From Peribacillus butanolivorans (lineage in GTDB: Bacteria > Bacillota > Bacilli > Bacillales > DSM-1321), in NCBI RefSeq assembly GCF_001273755.1, contig NZ_LGYA01000001.1, forward strand, positions 4,474,216 to 4,526,310: a DNA stretch of 52,095 nt, written 5' to 3'. Positions within the stretch are counted from its first letter, which is position 1; each line of letters opens with the position of its first letter. Below are positions 33,657 to 42,715 of the stretch, piece after piece. The translations under genes and the position numbers were made by a program. A model generated the notes under the pieces. That model did not search any database. It saw nothing but the letters and a program-made list of their open reading frames with translations, and was not told where the DNA came from.

Positions 33657-34382
33657 ATGACGGATACTCAAATTATTATCGGGATACCTGGAAAGTGGAA
33701 GAACCGAACAGAATTGATTCAAGCTGTAGCTTCTCAAAGTGAAGGGTACCTGCTCGCCGGTCAAATTTTGCATAGCAAGGATAAAAACATAACTTTCCAA
33801 GTGGAAGTCTATGATTATGAACCGAATTTGAAAGAAACCTTTTCCTATGCCAGTAAAGGGGCCTTTTCGGAGCGTTTATTAGAGGAAATCAATAATCATA
33901 CTTTTACGGTTTATATAATTGCTGATGTATCTGACTTTGGAAATATTACAGATTTGATTGATGCTGGGGCAGCAATCCTGAAGGCTGGCGGAATGGCTGT
34001 AAAAATAGAAACCGCAGGCATTGCACATTCAAAAGAGGATTGGCAACAACTTCATCATACCCCGGATATTCTCTCGGTTTATGCCCATTTTGTTACGATT
34101 ATTGGCGAGGAAGATTATTATTGTTCATTTGGACTGAAAGCATTTGGTCTACCAGATGCCGTGACACTTAACACGATGAGACCAAAAGAGGCAGCTGATT
34201 TACTTAACACATTTAATTATTATCATGCAGGAGAAAGACCTATCTTTACAAATGGTGAAACCTTTTGTGTACAACCAGATGCACCCGCCTATATATTGAC
34301 GAATCTTCAAGACTTTAGATACGAAGAAGACCATCCTTTCTACAACCCATTTGGATTATGGAATTTAGGGACAAGTAAATAG
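33657..34382 (+). CDS. DUF4261-type protein
   Basis: About 241 residues, soluble, alpha/beta. Visible features are IIIGIPGKWKNRTELIQAV at the start, a central VYIIADVSDFGNITDLIDAGAAILKAGGMAVKIETAG, HFVTIIGEEDYYCSFGLKAFGLPDA and a C-terminal part with FNYYHAGERPIFTNGETF. It matches my memory of the DUF4261 family, whose function is unknown. The ATG at 33657 follows AAAGGAGAG. An ATG at 33633 lies before the site. Confidence 0.7.
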   Translation: MTDTQIIIGIPGKWKNRTELIQAVASQSEGYLLAGQILHSKDKNITFQVEVYDYEPNLKETFSYASKGAFSERLLEEINNHTFTVYIIADVSDFGNITDLIDAGAAILKAGGMAVKIETAGIAHSKEDWQQLHHTPDILSVYAHFVTIIGEEDYYCSFGLKAFGLPDAVTLNTMRPKEAADLLNTFNYYHAGERPIFTNGETFCVQPDAPAYILTNLQDFRYEEDHPFYNPFGLWNLGTSK

Positions 34383-34408
34383 AGGAGCTATAAGCTCCTC
34401 TATTTTTG
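34382..34408 (+). terminator. terminator between DUF4261 gene and eutC
   Basis: Stem GAGGAGC / GCTCCTC followed by TATTTTTG. It may serve only the plus-strand gene. Confidence 0.85.
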
Positions 34409-34412
34409 TTAT

Positions 34413-35168
34413 TCAAGCTGATCCCGTACTCTTTTCTTCCTCATTTTCTTTCTTCACGAGTGACATACCGCTTGCTTGGTATTTAAGGATTTTTTGAATG
34501 ACCGTGCCGAGATGCGCTCCCGCTTCGACCGGTGGAATGCCGCCCTTATGGATGTTAGAGATGACCATCCGCTCTGCTTCAATGGTACCCAAACGAGGTT
34601 CGTAGCAAAAATAGGCGCTCAGTGATTCAGCACTGACAAGTCCCGGTCGTTCACCGATCAACAGGACAATGACCTTTGGTCTAAGAATTTCACCGACATC
34701 ATCCATCACAGCAACTCTGCCTTTTTCAATATAAAAAGGCGTACCGACATCCAAGTTTGCCCTTAGCAAAGATTGTTTAAAAGATAGATAGACGTCTTCC
34801 ACATTTTCTTCGACTGCCTTGGAGCTCAAGCCATCTGAAATGATGATTTGAACCATAGGGCCCTTTATGCACTTGGCTTCAATCATTTGCTTTGCTTCGT
34901 CCGAAAGCTTTCGGCCATAATCCGGACGGCGCAAATAGACTTCCTTATCACTCGCCCTCGTTTTCACTTTGAACAGATCCAACCGTTTCAATAAAACCTC
35001 ACTAACGTCACCATATACTGCATCAACAGCAGCAGCGTGGTCAAACCTAAACTTCAGCCATGAATCCGTCCTCGGACGTGTCCCGGCTCTGCCTATCCCG
35101 ATTCGGGCAGGAGTTTTCGTTATCAAGTCTTCTAATTCTTCCTTATTAAATGGTTCGTTTATTCCCAT
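34413..35168 (-). CDS. eutC: ethanolamine ammonia-lyase small subunit
   Basis: About 251 residues. EutC hallmarks: ARIGIGRAGTRPRTDSWLKFRFDHAAAVDAVYGDV, VQIIISDGLSSKAVEENV, VIVLLIGERPGLVSAESLSAYFCYEPRLG and a C-terminal GIPPVEAGAHLG. With EutB it forms the adenosylcobalamin-dependent lyase giving acetaldehyde and ammonia. The ATG at 35168 is 8 bases after AGGAG. The ATG at 35177 is too close. It is the last gene of the operon. Confidence 0.95.
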   Translation of the reverse strand: MGINEPFNKEELEDLITKTPARIGIGRAGTRPRTDSWLKFRFDHAAAVDAVYGDVSEVLLKRLDLFKVKTRASDKEVYLRRPDYGRKLSDEAKQMIEAKCIKGPMVQIIISDGLSSKAVEENVEDVYLSFKQSLLRANLDVGTPFYIEKGRVAVMDDVGEILRPKVIVLLIGERPGLVSAESLSAYFCYEPRLGTIEAERMVISNIHKGGIPPVEAGAHLGTVIQKILKYQASGMSLVKKENEEEKSTGSA

Positions 35169-35179
35169 ATCATCCACTC

Positions 35180-36544
35180 CTAACGGTTAAAAATAGTCGG
35201 ATCACCCGCGCGTTTCGTCAACTTGCCGTTTTCCATGATACCCATCTTCTCTAGCCAAGATTCGAATAAAGGCGCAGGTCGCTTGTTCATCGTTTGCCTC
35301 AATGTTGCTATATCGTGGAAACTCAAAGACTGATAGTTCAACATACAGTCATCCCCCATTGGAGTAGCGATGATAAAATTCACACCAGCCGCGGATAAAA
35401 GAACACCCAGGTCCTCAATATCATTTTGATCCGCTTTCATATGATTCGTATAGCAAATATCCACTCCCATCGGCAGGCCATGCATTTTCCCCATAAAATG
35501 ATCCTCTAACCCGGCGCGAATGACCTGCTTGCTGTTATAAAGATATTCTGGACCGATGAATCCGACGACCGTATTGACGATGTACGGATCAAAATAGCGT
35601 GCAAAGCCATAGTTCCTGGCCTCAAGCGTCACTTGATCAATTCCAAAGTGGGCTTCCGCTGATAATTCTGAACCTTGCCCCGTTTCAAAATAAAGATGTT
35701 GTGGACCTGTGCCGGTTCCATAGGACTTTGCTACCTCATTGGCTTCTTCAAGCAATTCAACGCTAATTCCAAAAGAACGATTGGCCGCTTCCGTTCCGGC
35801 TATGCTTTGAAAAATCATATCAGCAGGTGCTCCCTGCTGTACGGCTTTAATTTGAGTGGTCACATGAGCAAGTACGCAATTTTGGGTCGGGATATTCCAT
35901 TTTTGAATTACGTCCTGAGTGGCATTTAACAACCTTTTGATACTTTCCACTGAATCATCGACAGGGTTGATTCCAATGAGTGCATCCCCAATTCCATAGG
36001 AAAGGCCCTCCTTTAATGAAGCTAGCATCCCTTCCACATTGTCAGTCGGATGGTTAGGCTGAAGACGGGAGGCCAGTGTTCCTTTGTATCCGATCGTACT
36101 ATTGTTTTTGGTAAGCACTTCGATTTTATTGGCTGCATGGATGAGATCGAGATTCGACATGAGCTTTGTTGCAGCAGCAATCATTTCACTATTCAGTCCT
36201 CTACTTATCCTCATTAAATCTTCGCCAGTCGTCTCATCACTTAAAATATATTCCCGCAGCTCGGCAACCGTCCAATTTTTCACAGATTGATAGATGCTAC
36301 GATTGATGAGTCCATCAATTATTCGGGACACATCATCCTCATCCGGAGAGAGTAATGGATAGTTTCGAATGTCTGCTAAAGTCACTTCGCTTAGTACCGA
36401 TTTCGCAGCAATCCGTTCCTGGACCGATTCGGCTGCAATCCCTGCAAGTCTATCCCCTGATTTCTCTTCATTTGCCTTGGCCAATACGTCTTTTAGCGAA
36501 GTAAATTGATAGGTCTTCCCAAAGTATTGTGTAGATAATTTCAT
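35180..36544 (-). CDS. eutB: ethanolamine ammonia-lyase large subunit
   Basis: 454 residues from the ATG at 36544, the usual EutB length. Recognisable are MKLSTQYFGKTYQF, TIGYKGTLASRLQPNHPTDN, IGDALIGINPVDDS, LYFETGQGSELSAEAHFGIDQVTLEARNYG and GFIGPEYLYNSKQVIRAGLEDHFMGK. It binds substrate and cobalamin at the catalytic site. Two further in-frame Met codons upstream (36547, 36559) lie within or next to the GGAGGAGG site. Confidence 0.96.
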   Translation of the reverse strand: MKLSTQYFGKTYQFTSLKDVLAKANEEKSGDRLAGIAAESVQERIAAKSVLSEVTLADIRNYPLLSPDEDDVSRIIDGLINRSIYQSVKNWTVAELREYILSDETTGEDLMRISRGLNSEMIAAATKLMSNLDLIHAANKIEVLTKNNSTIGYKGTLASRLQPNHPTDNVEGMLASLKEGLSYGIGDALIGINPVDDSVESIKRLLNATQDVIQKWNIPTQNCVLAHVTTQIKAVQQGAPADMIFQSIAGTEAANRSFGISVELLEEANEVAKSYGTGTGPQHLYFETGQGSELSAEAHFGIDQVTLEARNYGFARYFDPYIVNTVVGFIGPEYLYNSKQVIRAGLEDHFMGKMHGLPMGVDICYTNHMKADQNDIEDLGVLLSAAGVNFIIATPMGDDCMLNYQSLSFHDIATLRQTMNKRPAPLFESWLEKMGIMENGKLTKRAGDPTIFNR

Positions 36545-36562
36545 CATATCCTCCTCCATTTC

Positions 36563-37972
36563 TTAGTTGTGGAAAGTTAGTGTTTTAACAACAACCGGCA
36601 CAACCCCTGACCGCAATAGCCTTCCTATATCTAAATAATCACCATGCTCCACCTGTGTTTGATCGATACAGATAACCGGCTGATCCGGCTGACTCGCTAG
36701 TAAGGTCTGACCAAGCACCTTTCCATAATCACTATCCATGACGATTATCAGCGGCTGCTGCTGATTTGGTTTTTGCTTCAGTGCCTCAGTAAAAGCAAAC
36801 GTGAGCAGCTGAATGTCCCGGAATGATAGATATGGTAGGTTCGTTAAATAAAAGGCAAAATTCTGGCCTTCCCGCTGGGGGTCATATATCGTAATCGCGT
36901 CCTGAACCGCTTTTGTCATTCCCTCGATACCTTGCTCTAGAACACCCTGAAAATCGATCCGATAGACTGGGATATTTCGTACCGGTAGATGGGAATCATT
37001 CACTTCAATTGTTGCCCCGCTGATCTCGGTTGTATGGGTGCCGGCTCCAAGAACAGTCGCACGAATCGTTTCAACTGGCTTTTCCCACTCCCAATAAGCC
37101 AATTCTTTATTTTCTTTTATAGAAGTGGCAAGAGTCATGCCAATATCCTGAAAGCTGGTGCACATCAGTTCTTCATGATACATGCAGTCACTGACTCCAC
37201 CCGAGAACATTAATCCTTCAATGCGACCTGTCCAAGATGGCACCTTTCCTACTAAAAGCTGTTCGTCTTCTTTCGTATATGAATTGTCCAAAAACCTCGC
37301 CAGCACCTTAGCCATCTCATCTGTAATTATTCCCCTATTCTCTTTCGAAGGAGAATACCCCTTTGTTTTCAGCCATTGTTCAATCGAAGGAGCGACTTTC
37401 ATCTCCGCCCCCTCCCATTCCATCAAACGGCCTCCGATGTGTAAGGTGCATGTACCGCAAAGCGTACCCGAACGGTATACGGCAATATTTGCCGTTCCGC
37501 CGCCAATGTCAATGTTTGCTATAGTTTTTCTTGTCTCTATTGAATGTTGATAAGCACCGGAACCCTTTGCGGCAATGATTCCCTCTAAATCCGGTCCTGC
37601 TGCTGCGACGAGGAATTCCCCTGCCGCTTTAGACAACTGGTGTACCATTTCTTCTGCATTTTGTTTTGTTGCCGTCTCGCCTGTGATGATGACTGCGCCT
37701 GTTTGAATCTTTTCCATCGTGATGCCTGCATGATGATATTCACTTTCTACTATTCTTTGAACCGCCGGGATATCAATCACTGTATCCGATAAAAGTGGGG
37801 TCCTGAAAATCGGGCTTCGATACAGAACTTTCTTATCGGTAATTTCAATTTTCGGGACCTGTCCCCCGCCCGCCACATTCATAAGTGAAAACTCGCTGAT
37901 AACAAGCTTCGTCGTGCTTGTGCCAATATCAATTCCTGCACTTATGATTCGCTCCAACTGTTTATTTAGCAA
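36563..37972 (-). CDS. eutA: ethanolamine ammonia-lyase reactivating factor
   Basis: 469 residues of the actin/Hsp70 ATPase fold. The two phosphate loops are SAGIDIGTSTTKLVIS near the N terminus and IANIDIGGGTANIAVY near residue 150. It swaps damaged cobalamin out of the lyase using ATP. The start appears to be TTG (37972) shortly after TGAGGT. It is 15 bases from eutH and 18 from the chosen eutB start. Confidence 0.93.
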   Translation of the reverse strand: MLNKQLERIISAGIDIGTSTTKLVISEFSLMNVAGGGQVPKIEITDKKVLYRSPIFRTPLLSDTVIDIPAVQRIVESEYHHAGITMEKIQTGAVIITGETATKQNAEEMVHQLSKAAGEFLVAAAGPDLEGIIAAKGSGAYQHSIETRKTIANIDIGGGTANIAVYRSGTLCGTCTLHIGGRLMEWEGAEMKVAPSIEQWLKTKGYSPSKENRGIITDEMAKVLARFLDNSYTKEDEQLLVGKVPSWTGRIEGLMFSGGVSDCMYHEELMCTSFQDIGMTLATSIKENKELAYWEWEKPVETIRATVLGAGTHTTEISGATIEVNDSHLPVRNIPVYRIDFQGVLEQGIEGMTKAVQDAITIYDPQREGQNFAFYLTNLPYLSFRDIQLLTFAFTEALKQKPNQQQPLIIVMDSDYGKVLGQTLLASQPDQPVICIDQTQVEHGDYLDIGRLLRSGVVPVVVKTLTFHN

Positions 37973-37987
37973 AACCTCACCTCAGTT

Positions 37988-39259
37988 TTAAACCACTTGA
38001 ATTTTATTGTCCTCTTCTTCTTGGTTTTTTTCTTTATATTCATTCAAACCGATAACACCTAATTCACGATCCTTTTTCTCTAATTCCAAAGCCTTTGGAA
38101 CTGACAGCCAGTAAGCCAGACCGATTCCGATAACACCAGCAGATAGCTTCCCTACGATGATAGGTAAAATTAAGGAAGGTTGAAAGTTTGCCGTGAAGGA
38201 TAAGTGATCCCCTAATAAGAAGGCAGCACATACTGAGAAGGAAATGTTAATCACCTTATCCTTTGGGGGCATATCTTTAATAAGTTTGAACATCGCTAAT
38301 ATATTGGCAACCGTGGCTAGAATTCCTGCACTCCCCTCCTTGCTCAATCCAACTTTTCTACCCATTGCTTCAAGGGGCTTGCCTGCATATTTCTGAATCA
38401 GATAAATCATTGGAAAAGCACCTGCAAGCATTATTCCGATATATCCTGCCGTCTCCAGGGCACGAAACTGATCCGCCTTATCGGCCATGATTGGATGAAA
38501 TCCCCAAGCACCAAATACCTTAGAAAACAGCCCGGTGAAAATTTCTACAATCGAGAACACTAATACGAGTTTAATCCCCGCATCCATTATTCTCCCAAAC
38601 CACATAAATCCTTTAATCATCATATCTGGCAAGAAATAAAGACCTAATGCAAGCAATACAACAAAAATAAGAAGCGGTGAAAGATTCAAGACGATTTTCA
38701 AATAGCTCAATGTGAATTCATATGTAGAATCCGCATTAGTAGAAATCACTTCGCGTACCTTTGAATTCGTTGCAACGACTAGTACGCTTGAGATAAAGGC
38801 ACCTATTGGAATCGTCAAAATTCCAGACATGACGCCAAGTGCCATATATTTATGATCACGTTTCTCTAGCATTGCCAACCCCATCGGAATCGAAAAGACA
38901 ATCGTTGCCCCGGACATGAAACCTACAATCATCGCCATGATCCAGCCTTCATATGTCTCCTGTAGTTGAGCTGCTAATTGGTAACCGCCCATGTCAGTTG
39001 CCAAAATCGCTGTGGCAGCGAGGGCAGGGTCTGCGCCTATCGCGGCAAAAATCGGGCCGCACACTTTATCAATGAACCATGATAAATAAGGAATCGACGC
39101 CATAATTCCAGCTGCAGGAATGAATATATGGCCAACGGTATGCAAGCCTTCCATGAACTGCTTACCCAAGCCTTGCTCACTGTCTTTAATCGACGCAAAA
39201 GCACCTAGCACAGCACAAGTCATAATGATATAAATAACGAAATTCCCAACCATCTCCAT
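37988..39259 (-). CDS. eutH: ethanolamine transporter
   Basis: About 423 residues and roughly eleven membrane helices. EutH features: LGKQFMEGLHTVGHIFIPAAGIMASIPYL, ADPALAATAILATDMGGYQLAAQL and KVINISFSVCAAFLLGDHLSFTANFQPSLI. It brings in ethanolamine when diffusion is too slow. The ATG at 39259 follows AAGGGGG by 7 bases. An alternative at 39295 has no site. It is the first structural gene after the regulatory leader. Confidence 0.93.
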   Translation of the reverse strand: MEMVGNFVIYIIMTCAVLGAFASIKDSEQGLGKQFMEGLHTVGHIFIPAAGIMASIPYLSWFIDKVCGPIFAAIGADPALAATAILATDMGGYQLAAQLQETYEGWIMAMIVGFMSGATIVFSIPMGLAMLEKRDHKYMALGVMSGILTIPIGAFISSVLVVATNSKVREVISTNADSTYEFTLSYLKIVLNLSPLLIFVVLLALGLYFLPDMMIKGFMWFGRIMDAGIKLVLVFSIVEIFTGLFSKVFGAWGFHPIMADKADQFRALETAGYIGIMLAGAFPMIYLIQKYAGKPLEAMGRKVGLSKEGSAGILATVANILAMFKLIKDMPPKDKVINISFSVCAAFLLGDHLSFTANFQPSLILPIIVGKLSAGVIGIGLAYWLSVPKALELEKKDRELGVIGLNEYKEKNQEEEDNKIQVV

Positions 39260-39318
39260 ACGTTTTCCCCCTTGAATTATGATTTGGTTTTGCACATTTC
39301 AACTAGAAAAAAGAATAT

Positions 39319-39401
39319 AAAAAAAGACGCATCGTATAGCCCAAACTAAGGTTTTTCCGTAGAAGTTTCTACGATACAACCATTTGGTCTATCAAAGCGT
39401 C
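39319..39401 (-). promoter_or_regulatory. candidate ANTAR-controlled terminator leader of eutHABC
   Basis: Between eutV and eutH the minus strand can form a small hairpin, CGTAGA-AACT-TCTACG (39358-39373). A competing stem can also form: GACGC (39397-39401) with GCGTC (39326-39330), helped by ATAG/CTAT, CCAAA/TTTGG and ATCGTA/TACGAT. The GCGTC arm is followed by seven T. This fits EutV antitermination: phosphorylated EutV holds the early hairpin and prevents the terminator. Folding and binding are inferred. Confidence 0.7.
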
Positions 39402-39407
39402 ATTGCT

Positions 39408-39992
39408 TCATCTATTCACTTGTTTTTGATCATTTATAATTATTAGTTGTGCAACTTTTTCAATCGATAGTTGCTTATTCATACTCAACCTTCGTAGCTT
39501 GTTATATGCGATTTCTTCGGTTACATTCTTTCTCTTCATGATAATTCCTTTTGCTTTTTCAATGGCTTTACGATTGTGGAGGGTTTCATCCAGTTGAGCC
39601 ATTTGTTCCTGATACTTTTTTGTATTCTCAGCTTGCAGTAAGGCAATCTCTACCGCTGGGATTAGACTTGCTTCGGTAATTGGCTTTACAAGATATCCTA
39701 CGATATTGGCTCGTTTCGCCTGGTCGATATATTCACGCTGGCTAAATGCCGTTAACAAAAGGACCGGAATCTGAAAAGTGTTAGAAATCACTTCACTCGC
39801 CTTGAGCCCATTCAGTTTAGGCATTTTTATATCCATTAAAACGAGATCGGGTTGCAAAGCATGTGCCAGCTCAATCGCCTTCTCACCATCACGTGCCTGT
39901 CCAACCACATCGAATCCCGCATCCTTGAGCATATAAGTAATATCAAGAAGAACAATCGATTCATCTTCCACGACCAAAATCCTCTTGCCCAT
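39408..39992 (-). CDS. eutV: ANTAR-domain response regulator (antiterminator)
   Basis: 194 residues. The receiver domain has VVEDES, phospho-Asp in LVLMDIKMPKLNG, LLTAF and LVKPI. After a coiled-coil linker, the C-terminal ANTAR domain reads AIEKAKGIIMKRKNVTEEIAYNKLRRLSMNK. EutV binds paired RNA hairpins and blocks termination when phosphorylated by EutW. The stop is right beside the leader element. It starts 7 bases after eutW ends. Confidence 0.94.
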   Translation of the reverse strand: MGKRILVVEDESIVLLDITYMLKDAGFDVVGQARDGEKAIELAHALQPDLVLMDIKMPKLNGLKASEVISNTFQIPVLLLTAFSQREYIDQAKRANIVGYLVKPITEASLIPAVEIALLQAENTKKYQEQMAQLDETLHNRKAIEKAKGIIMKRKNVTEEIAYNKLRRLSMNKQLSIEKVAQLIIINDQKQVNR

Positions 39993-39999
39993 GTCTCAC

Positions 40000-41373
40000 C
40001 TACCTATTGTATGGAAATCTTATGGAAGCCAACGTTCCTTCCATGATTCGACAAACCGAAAATTCTCCATCCAAATCATTCTCGACCGTCATGCGGATAA
40101 TATCTAACCCTAATGAAGGCTTAGCTGCCGGAGAATAACCAATGCCATTATCCAAAACTTGAATCTCTAATTCAGAACCATCCTTTTGAAAAGACACGGT
40201 AATCTTTCCAGTCGTTCTTCCACTGAAAGCATGCCTCACACAATTATAAATGAGTTCATTCTCCACCAACGCAACTGATACAGCTATATCGGAGTCAATG
40301 GAATGAAGCTCACCAATATATTCAATACTTAGGTTTTTACTTTCTTGATTCTCACTATACACAATCATATCACCGATTTTTTTAATGAGCTCCAGTAAAT
40401 CTACATGATCAACATGGCTACTAGCCAAAATGATTTCATAAACCGACGATATGCTTAATACTCGGTTTAAACTGACCAATAAATGAGGTTTACTTTCTTC
40501 GGGAACCTCCATCCTCATCTGTAGCCGAAGCAAACTGGCAACCGTCTGCAAATTATTTTTCACTCTATGATGAATTTCGCGAATTGCAACTGACTTACTA
40601 ATCAGTTCTCTTTCTTTTTCCCGCAGTTCAGTCATATCCCGGATGATGATAAATGCTTCCTTAGATTTCTTGCCGCGTATATGAAATTTCTTTACTTGAA
40701 AAATTTTTTTCCCAATGTGCAGCTCCTTCATTAAAACTTCTTCTGTTGAAGCAAGTACATCAGCAAAGCTAGGAAAATAGTCGAAAATGCAGGTACCTAG
40801 TACACATTCGGTCAAACAGATGTCCGTTACTAGATTAATAGCCGCCGGATTAGTATAGACAATTTGATTTTGATTATTAATCAGGAATATCGACTCTTCA
40901 ATAAATTCAGGCACTAAAGAATTTTGTTCATCCTGTCTTTCAAAAAAATTTGAAGTTTCGGGTTCTTCTTGAATCGCCTTCTCCATAATCAATACGGCAA
41001 TGACACGATTGCATTCCCCTCTAACCGGAACAACACTTTGTTGGACCATGACTCCCTCTTGAGTCAATGCTCGATTCACAAACATATCCTTCCCCGTGCG
41101 TAATACATAAAATACTGCCGGCTCGAAGGCTTCATAGGCGATCTTACCGATAACCGAATAATTATAAACCGACTTTACAGAATGGGCGCTTTGCTCCGCC
41201 ACGACAATCGCATGCTTTCCTTCCCGTACCGGACAATCAATAAAGACATTGGCTTGATTCAAATTAGCAATCAATGTTAGATTATTCGACAGATTTTCAA
41301 GTATGCATATATCCTTGTCTATTAAGTTCGTATGCATTTCACATAATTCTCGGACCGAAGATGTCTTCTCCAT
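40000..41373 (-). CDS. eutW: ethanolamine-sensing histidine kinase
   Basis: About 457 residues, soluble. The N-terminal sensor domain (to about 150) is followed by a PAS domain (FIEESIFLINNQNQIVYTNPAAINLV, near 155-260) with a Cys cluster (CLTECVLGTC). The HisKA_2 box is REIHHRVKNNLQTVASLLRLQMR, and the ATPase domain has ALVENELIYNCVRHAF and VLDNGIGYSP. It phosphorylates EutV in the presence of ethanolamine. The ATG at 41373 is preferred over the TTG at 41379. Confidence 0.92.
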   Translation of the reverse strand: MEKTSSVRELCEMHTNLIDKDICILENLSNNLTLIANLNQANVFIDCPVREGKHAIVVAEQSAHSVKSVYNYSVIGKIAYEAFEPAVFYVLRTGKDMFVNRALTQEGVMVQQSVVPVRGECNRVIAVLIMEKAIQEEPETSNFFERQDEQNSLVPEFIEESIFLINNQNQIVYTNPAAINLVTDICLTECVLGTCIFDYFPSFADVLASTEEVLMKELHIGKKIFQVKKFHIRGKKSKEAFIIIRDMTELREKERELISKSVAIREIHHRVKNNLQTVASLLRLQMRMEVPEESKPHLLVSLNRVLSISSVYEIILASSHVDHVDLLELIKKIGDMIVYSENQESKNLSIEYIGELHSIDSDIAVSVALVENELIYNCVRHAFSGRTTGKITVSFQKDGSELEIQVLDNGIGYSPAAKPSLGLDIIRMTVENDLDGEFSVCRIMEGTLASIRFPYNR

Positions 41374-41409
41374 TGGCAAAACTCCAATAAAAGTTTAATC
41401 ATGGATATT

Positions 41410-41438
41410 ATTATAGATACCGCTTTCATTTTTGTCAA
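41410..41438 (-). promoter_or_regulatory. consensus sigma-A promoter of eutWV
   Basis: TTGACA (41433-41438) and TATAAT (41410-41415) on the minus strand with a 17-bp spacer. Such a perfect match suggests constant expression of the sensor pair, with control placed at the leader of eutH. Confidence 0.9.
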
Positions 41439-41551
41439 TATTCCAAATATTCTAATGTTATATATCCTAACATCAGAAACAATATTTTCATAGGAGCATA
41501 ATACTAAAGCAAATATCATACTAACGTTGCTTTAGTATTAATTTCAAGCAA

Positions 41552-42295
41552 TTAAATAAACCCTCCATTGACTCTGATCGTTTGTCCCGTAACCCACTGT
41601 GCTTGTTCACTCACTAAAAACGTGATCACATTAGCGATGTCATCCGTTTCACCTAAACGTCCGAATGCACTCATTTTTTTCATCCCTTCGATTTGTTGCT
41701 CGGATTTTCCAACATTAAACAACTCAGTGTTAACGGGACCTGGAGCAATTGCGTTAATAGTGATCTGTTTAGAGCCAAACTCTTTAGCCAGTTGTCTTGT
41801 AAATTGTTCAACTGCCCCTTTTGTTCCTGCATACATACTATACGTAGGGAACATTTGGCCTAATACAGAGGTAGAAATATTAACGATCCTACCTTTGAGC
41901 TCCATATATTTTAATGCTTGTTGACAAGCAAAGTATGTCCCCTTAACGTTTACTCCAAATTGTTTATCAAAGTCTTCTTCCGTTGCCTCCGCTAGTGGTT
42001 TATTAATCATCAGTCCAGCATTGTTCACTAAAATATCAATTTTCCCATACGCTTTGACCGTTTCTTCGAAGAGATTGACAATGTGAGTAACTTGGCTAAT
42101 ATCTGCTTGGATAGCAATTGCTTCTCCATCATTTTTCTTTATGCCTTCCACTACTTCATACGCATTTTGTGAACTGCCTGAATAGTTGATTACTACTTTT
42201 GCACCTAAATCCGCGAGCTGTTCTGCTATAGCCCGGCCAATTCCTCTTGATGATCCTGTGACCAAAGCAACCTTTCCATCTAACCGATTATTCAT
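41552..42295 (-). CDS. short-chain dehydrogenase/reductase (FabG-like)
   Basis: 247 residues, classical SDR. The cofactor loop is ALVTGSSRGIG, LVNNAG follows, and the catalytic residues are in NISTS (Ser) and YAGTK (Tyr-x3-Lys). PGPVNTELF and the C-terminal VTGQTIRVNGGFI are typical. NADPH preference is suggested by the Arg after the glycine loop. The substrate is unknown. I chose the ATG at 42295 because SDRs of this kind begin just before the cofactor loop. The site before it is weak (GAAAGAAGTG). Confidence 0.9.
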   Translation of the reverse strand: MNNRLDGKVALVTGSSRGIGRAIAEQLADLGAKVVINYSGSSQNAYEVVEGIKKNDGEAIAIQADISQVTHIVNLFEETVKAYGKIDILVNNAGLMINKPLAEATEEDFDKQFGVNVKGTYFACQQALKYMELKGRIVNISTSVLGQMFPTYSMYAGTKGAVEQFTRQLAKEFGSKQITINAIAPGPVNTELFNVGKSEQQIEGMKKMSAFGRLGETDDIANVITFLVSEQAQWVTGQTIRVNGGFI

Positions 42296-42524
42296 TAATT
42301 TCACTTCTTTCTTTTCATAATAGTTATTCAATTTCACACCAAAACTTATTAGTCCATATTTTACCACCATTTCCTCGCTACCGTTTCTTTTGTTCAATAA
42401 AAAAAGTTCCTCAGATTATATTTTCAATAAAAGAAAATTTAAAAGTGCTTGTCCCCATCAATGCTCATGAATTACTCCTCTTCTGGTTATAGTAAAGAAG
42501 AAAATAACTGAGGAGGTTTTATCC

Positions 42525-42644
42525 ATGAAAAGTTCAGAAGAGTTTGTAGAGAATATTCAAGAACAGCAAAAGAAAGATGCAGCCAATAAGCGTCGTCAAG
42601 GTAACGGCAATCCCGCCCAGAAATTACCGAATAAAAAACATTAA
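42525..42644 (+). CDS. DUF4023-type peptide, 39 residues
   Basis: A very short, highly charged protein beginning MKSSEEFVENIQEQQKKDAA, with NGNPAQKLPNKKH at the C terminus. The GNP-x-x-KLPNK-H ending matches what I recall of DUF4023, small Bacillaceae proteins of unknown function. AGGAGG lies 9 bases before the ATG, and a terminator follows at 42684. Confidence 0.75.
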   Translation: MKSSEEFVENIQEQQKKDAANKRRQGNGNPAQKLPNKKH

Positions 42645-42683
42645 TACAGCAACATTGTATTAGCTACGCATCTTCATATTCAT

Positions 42684-42715
42684 TCTCCGCTCCTATTTTA
42701 GAGCGGGGAATTTTT
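42684..42715 (+). terminator. terminator of the DUF4023 gene
   Basis: Stem CTCCGCTC / GAGCGGGG (one G-T pair) with an 8-base loop, followed by AATTTTT. Its end touches the stop of the convergent gene. Confidence 0.85.
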
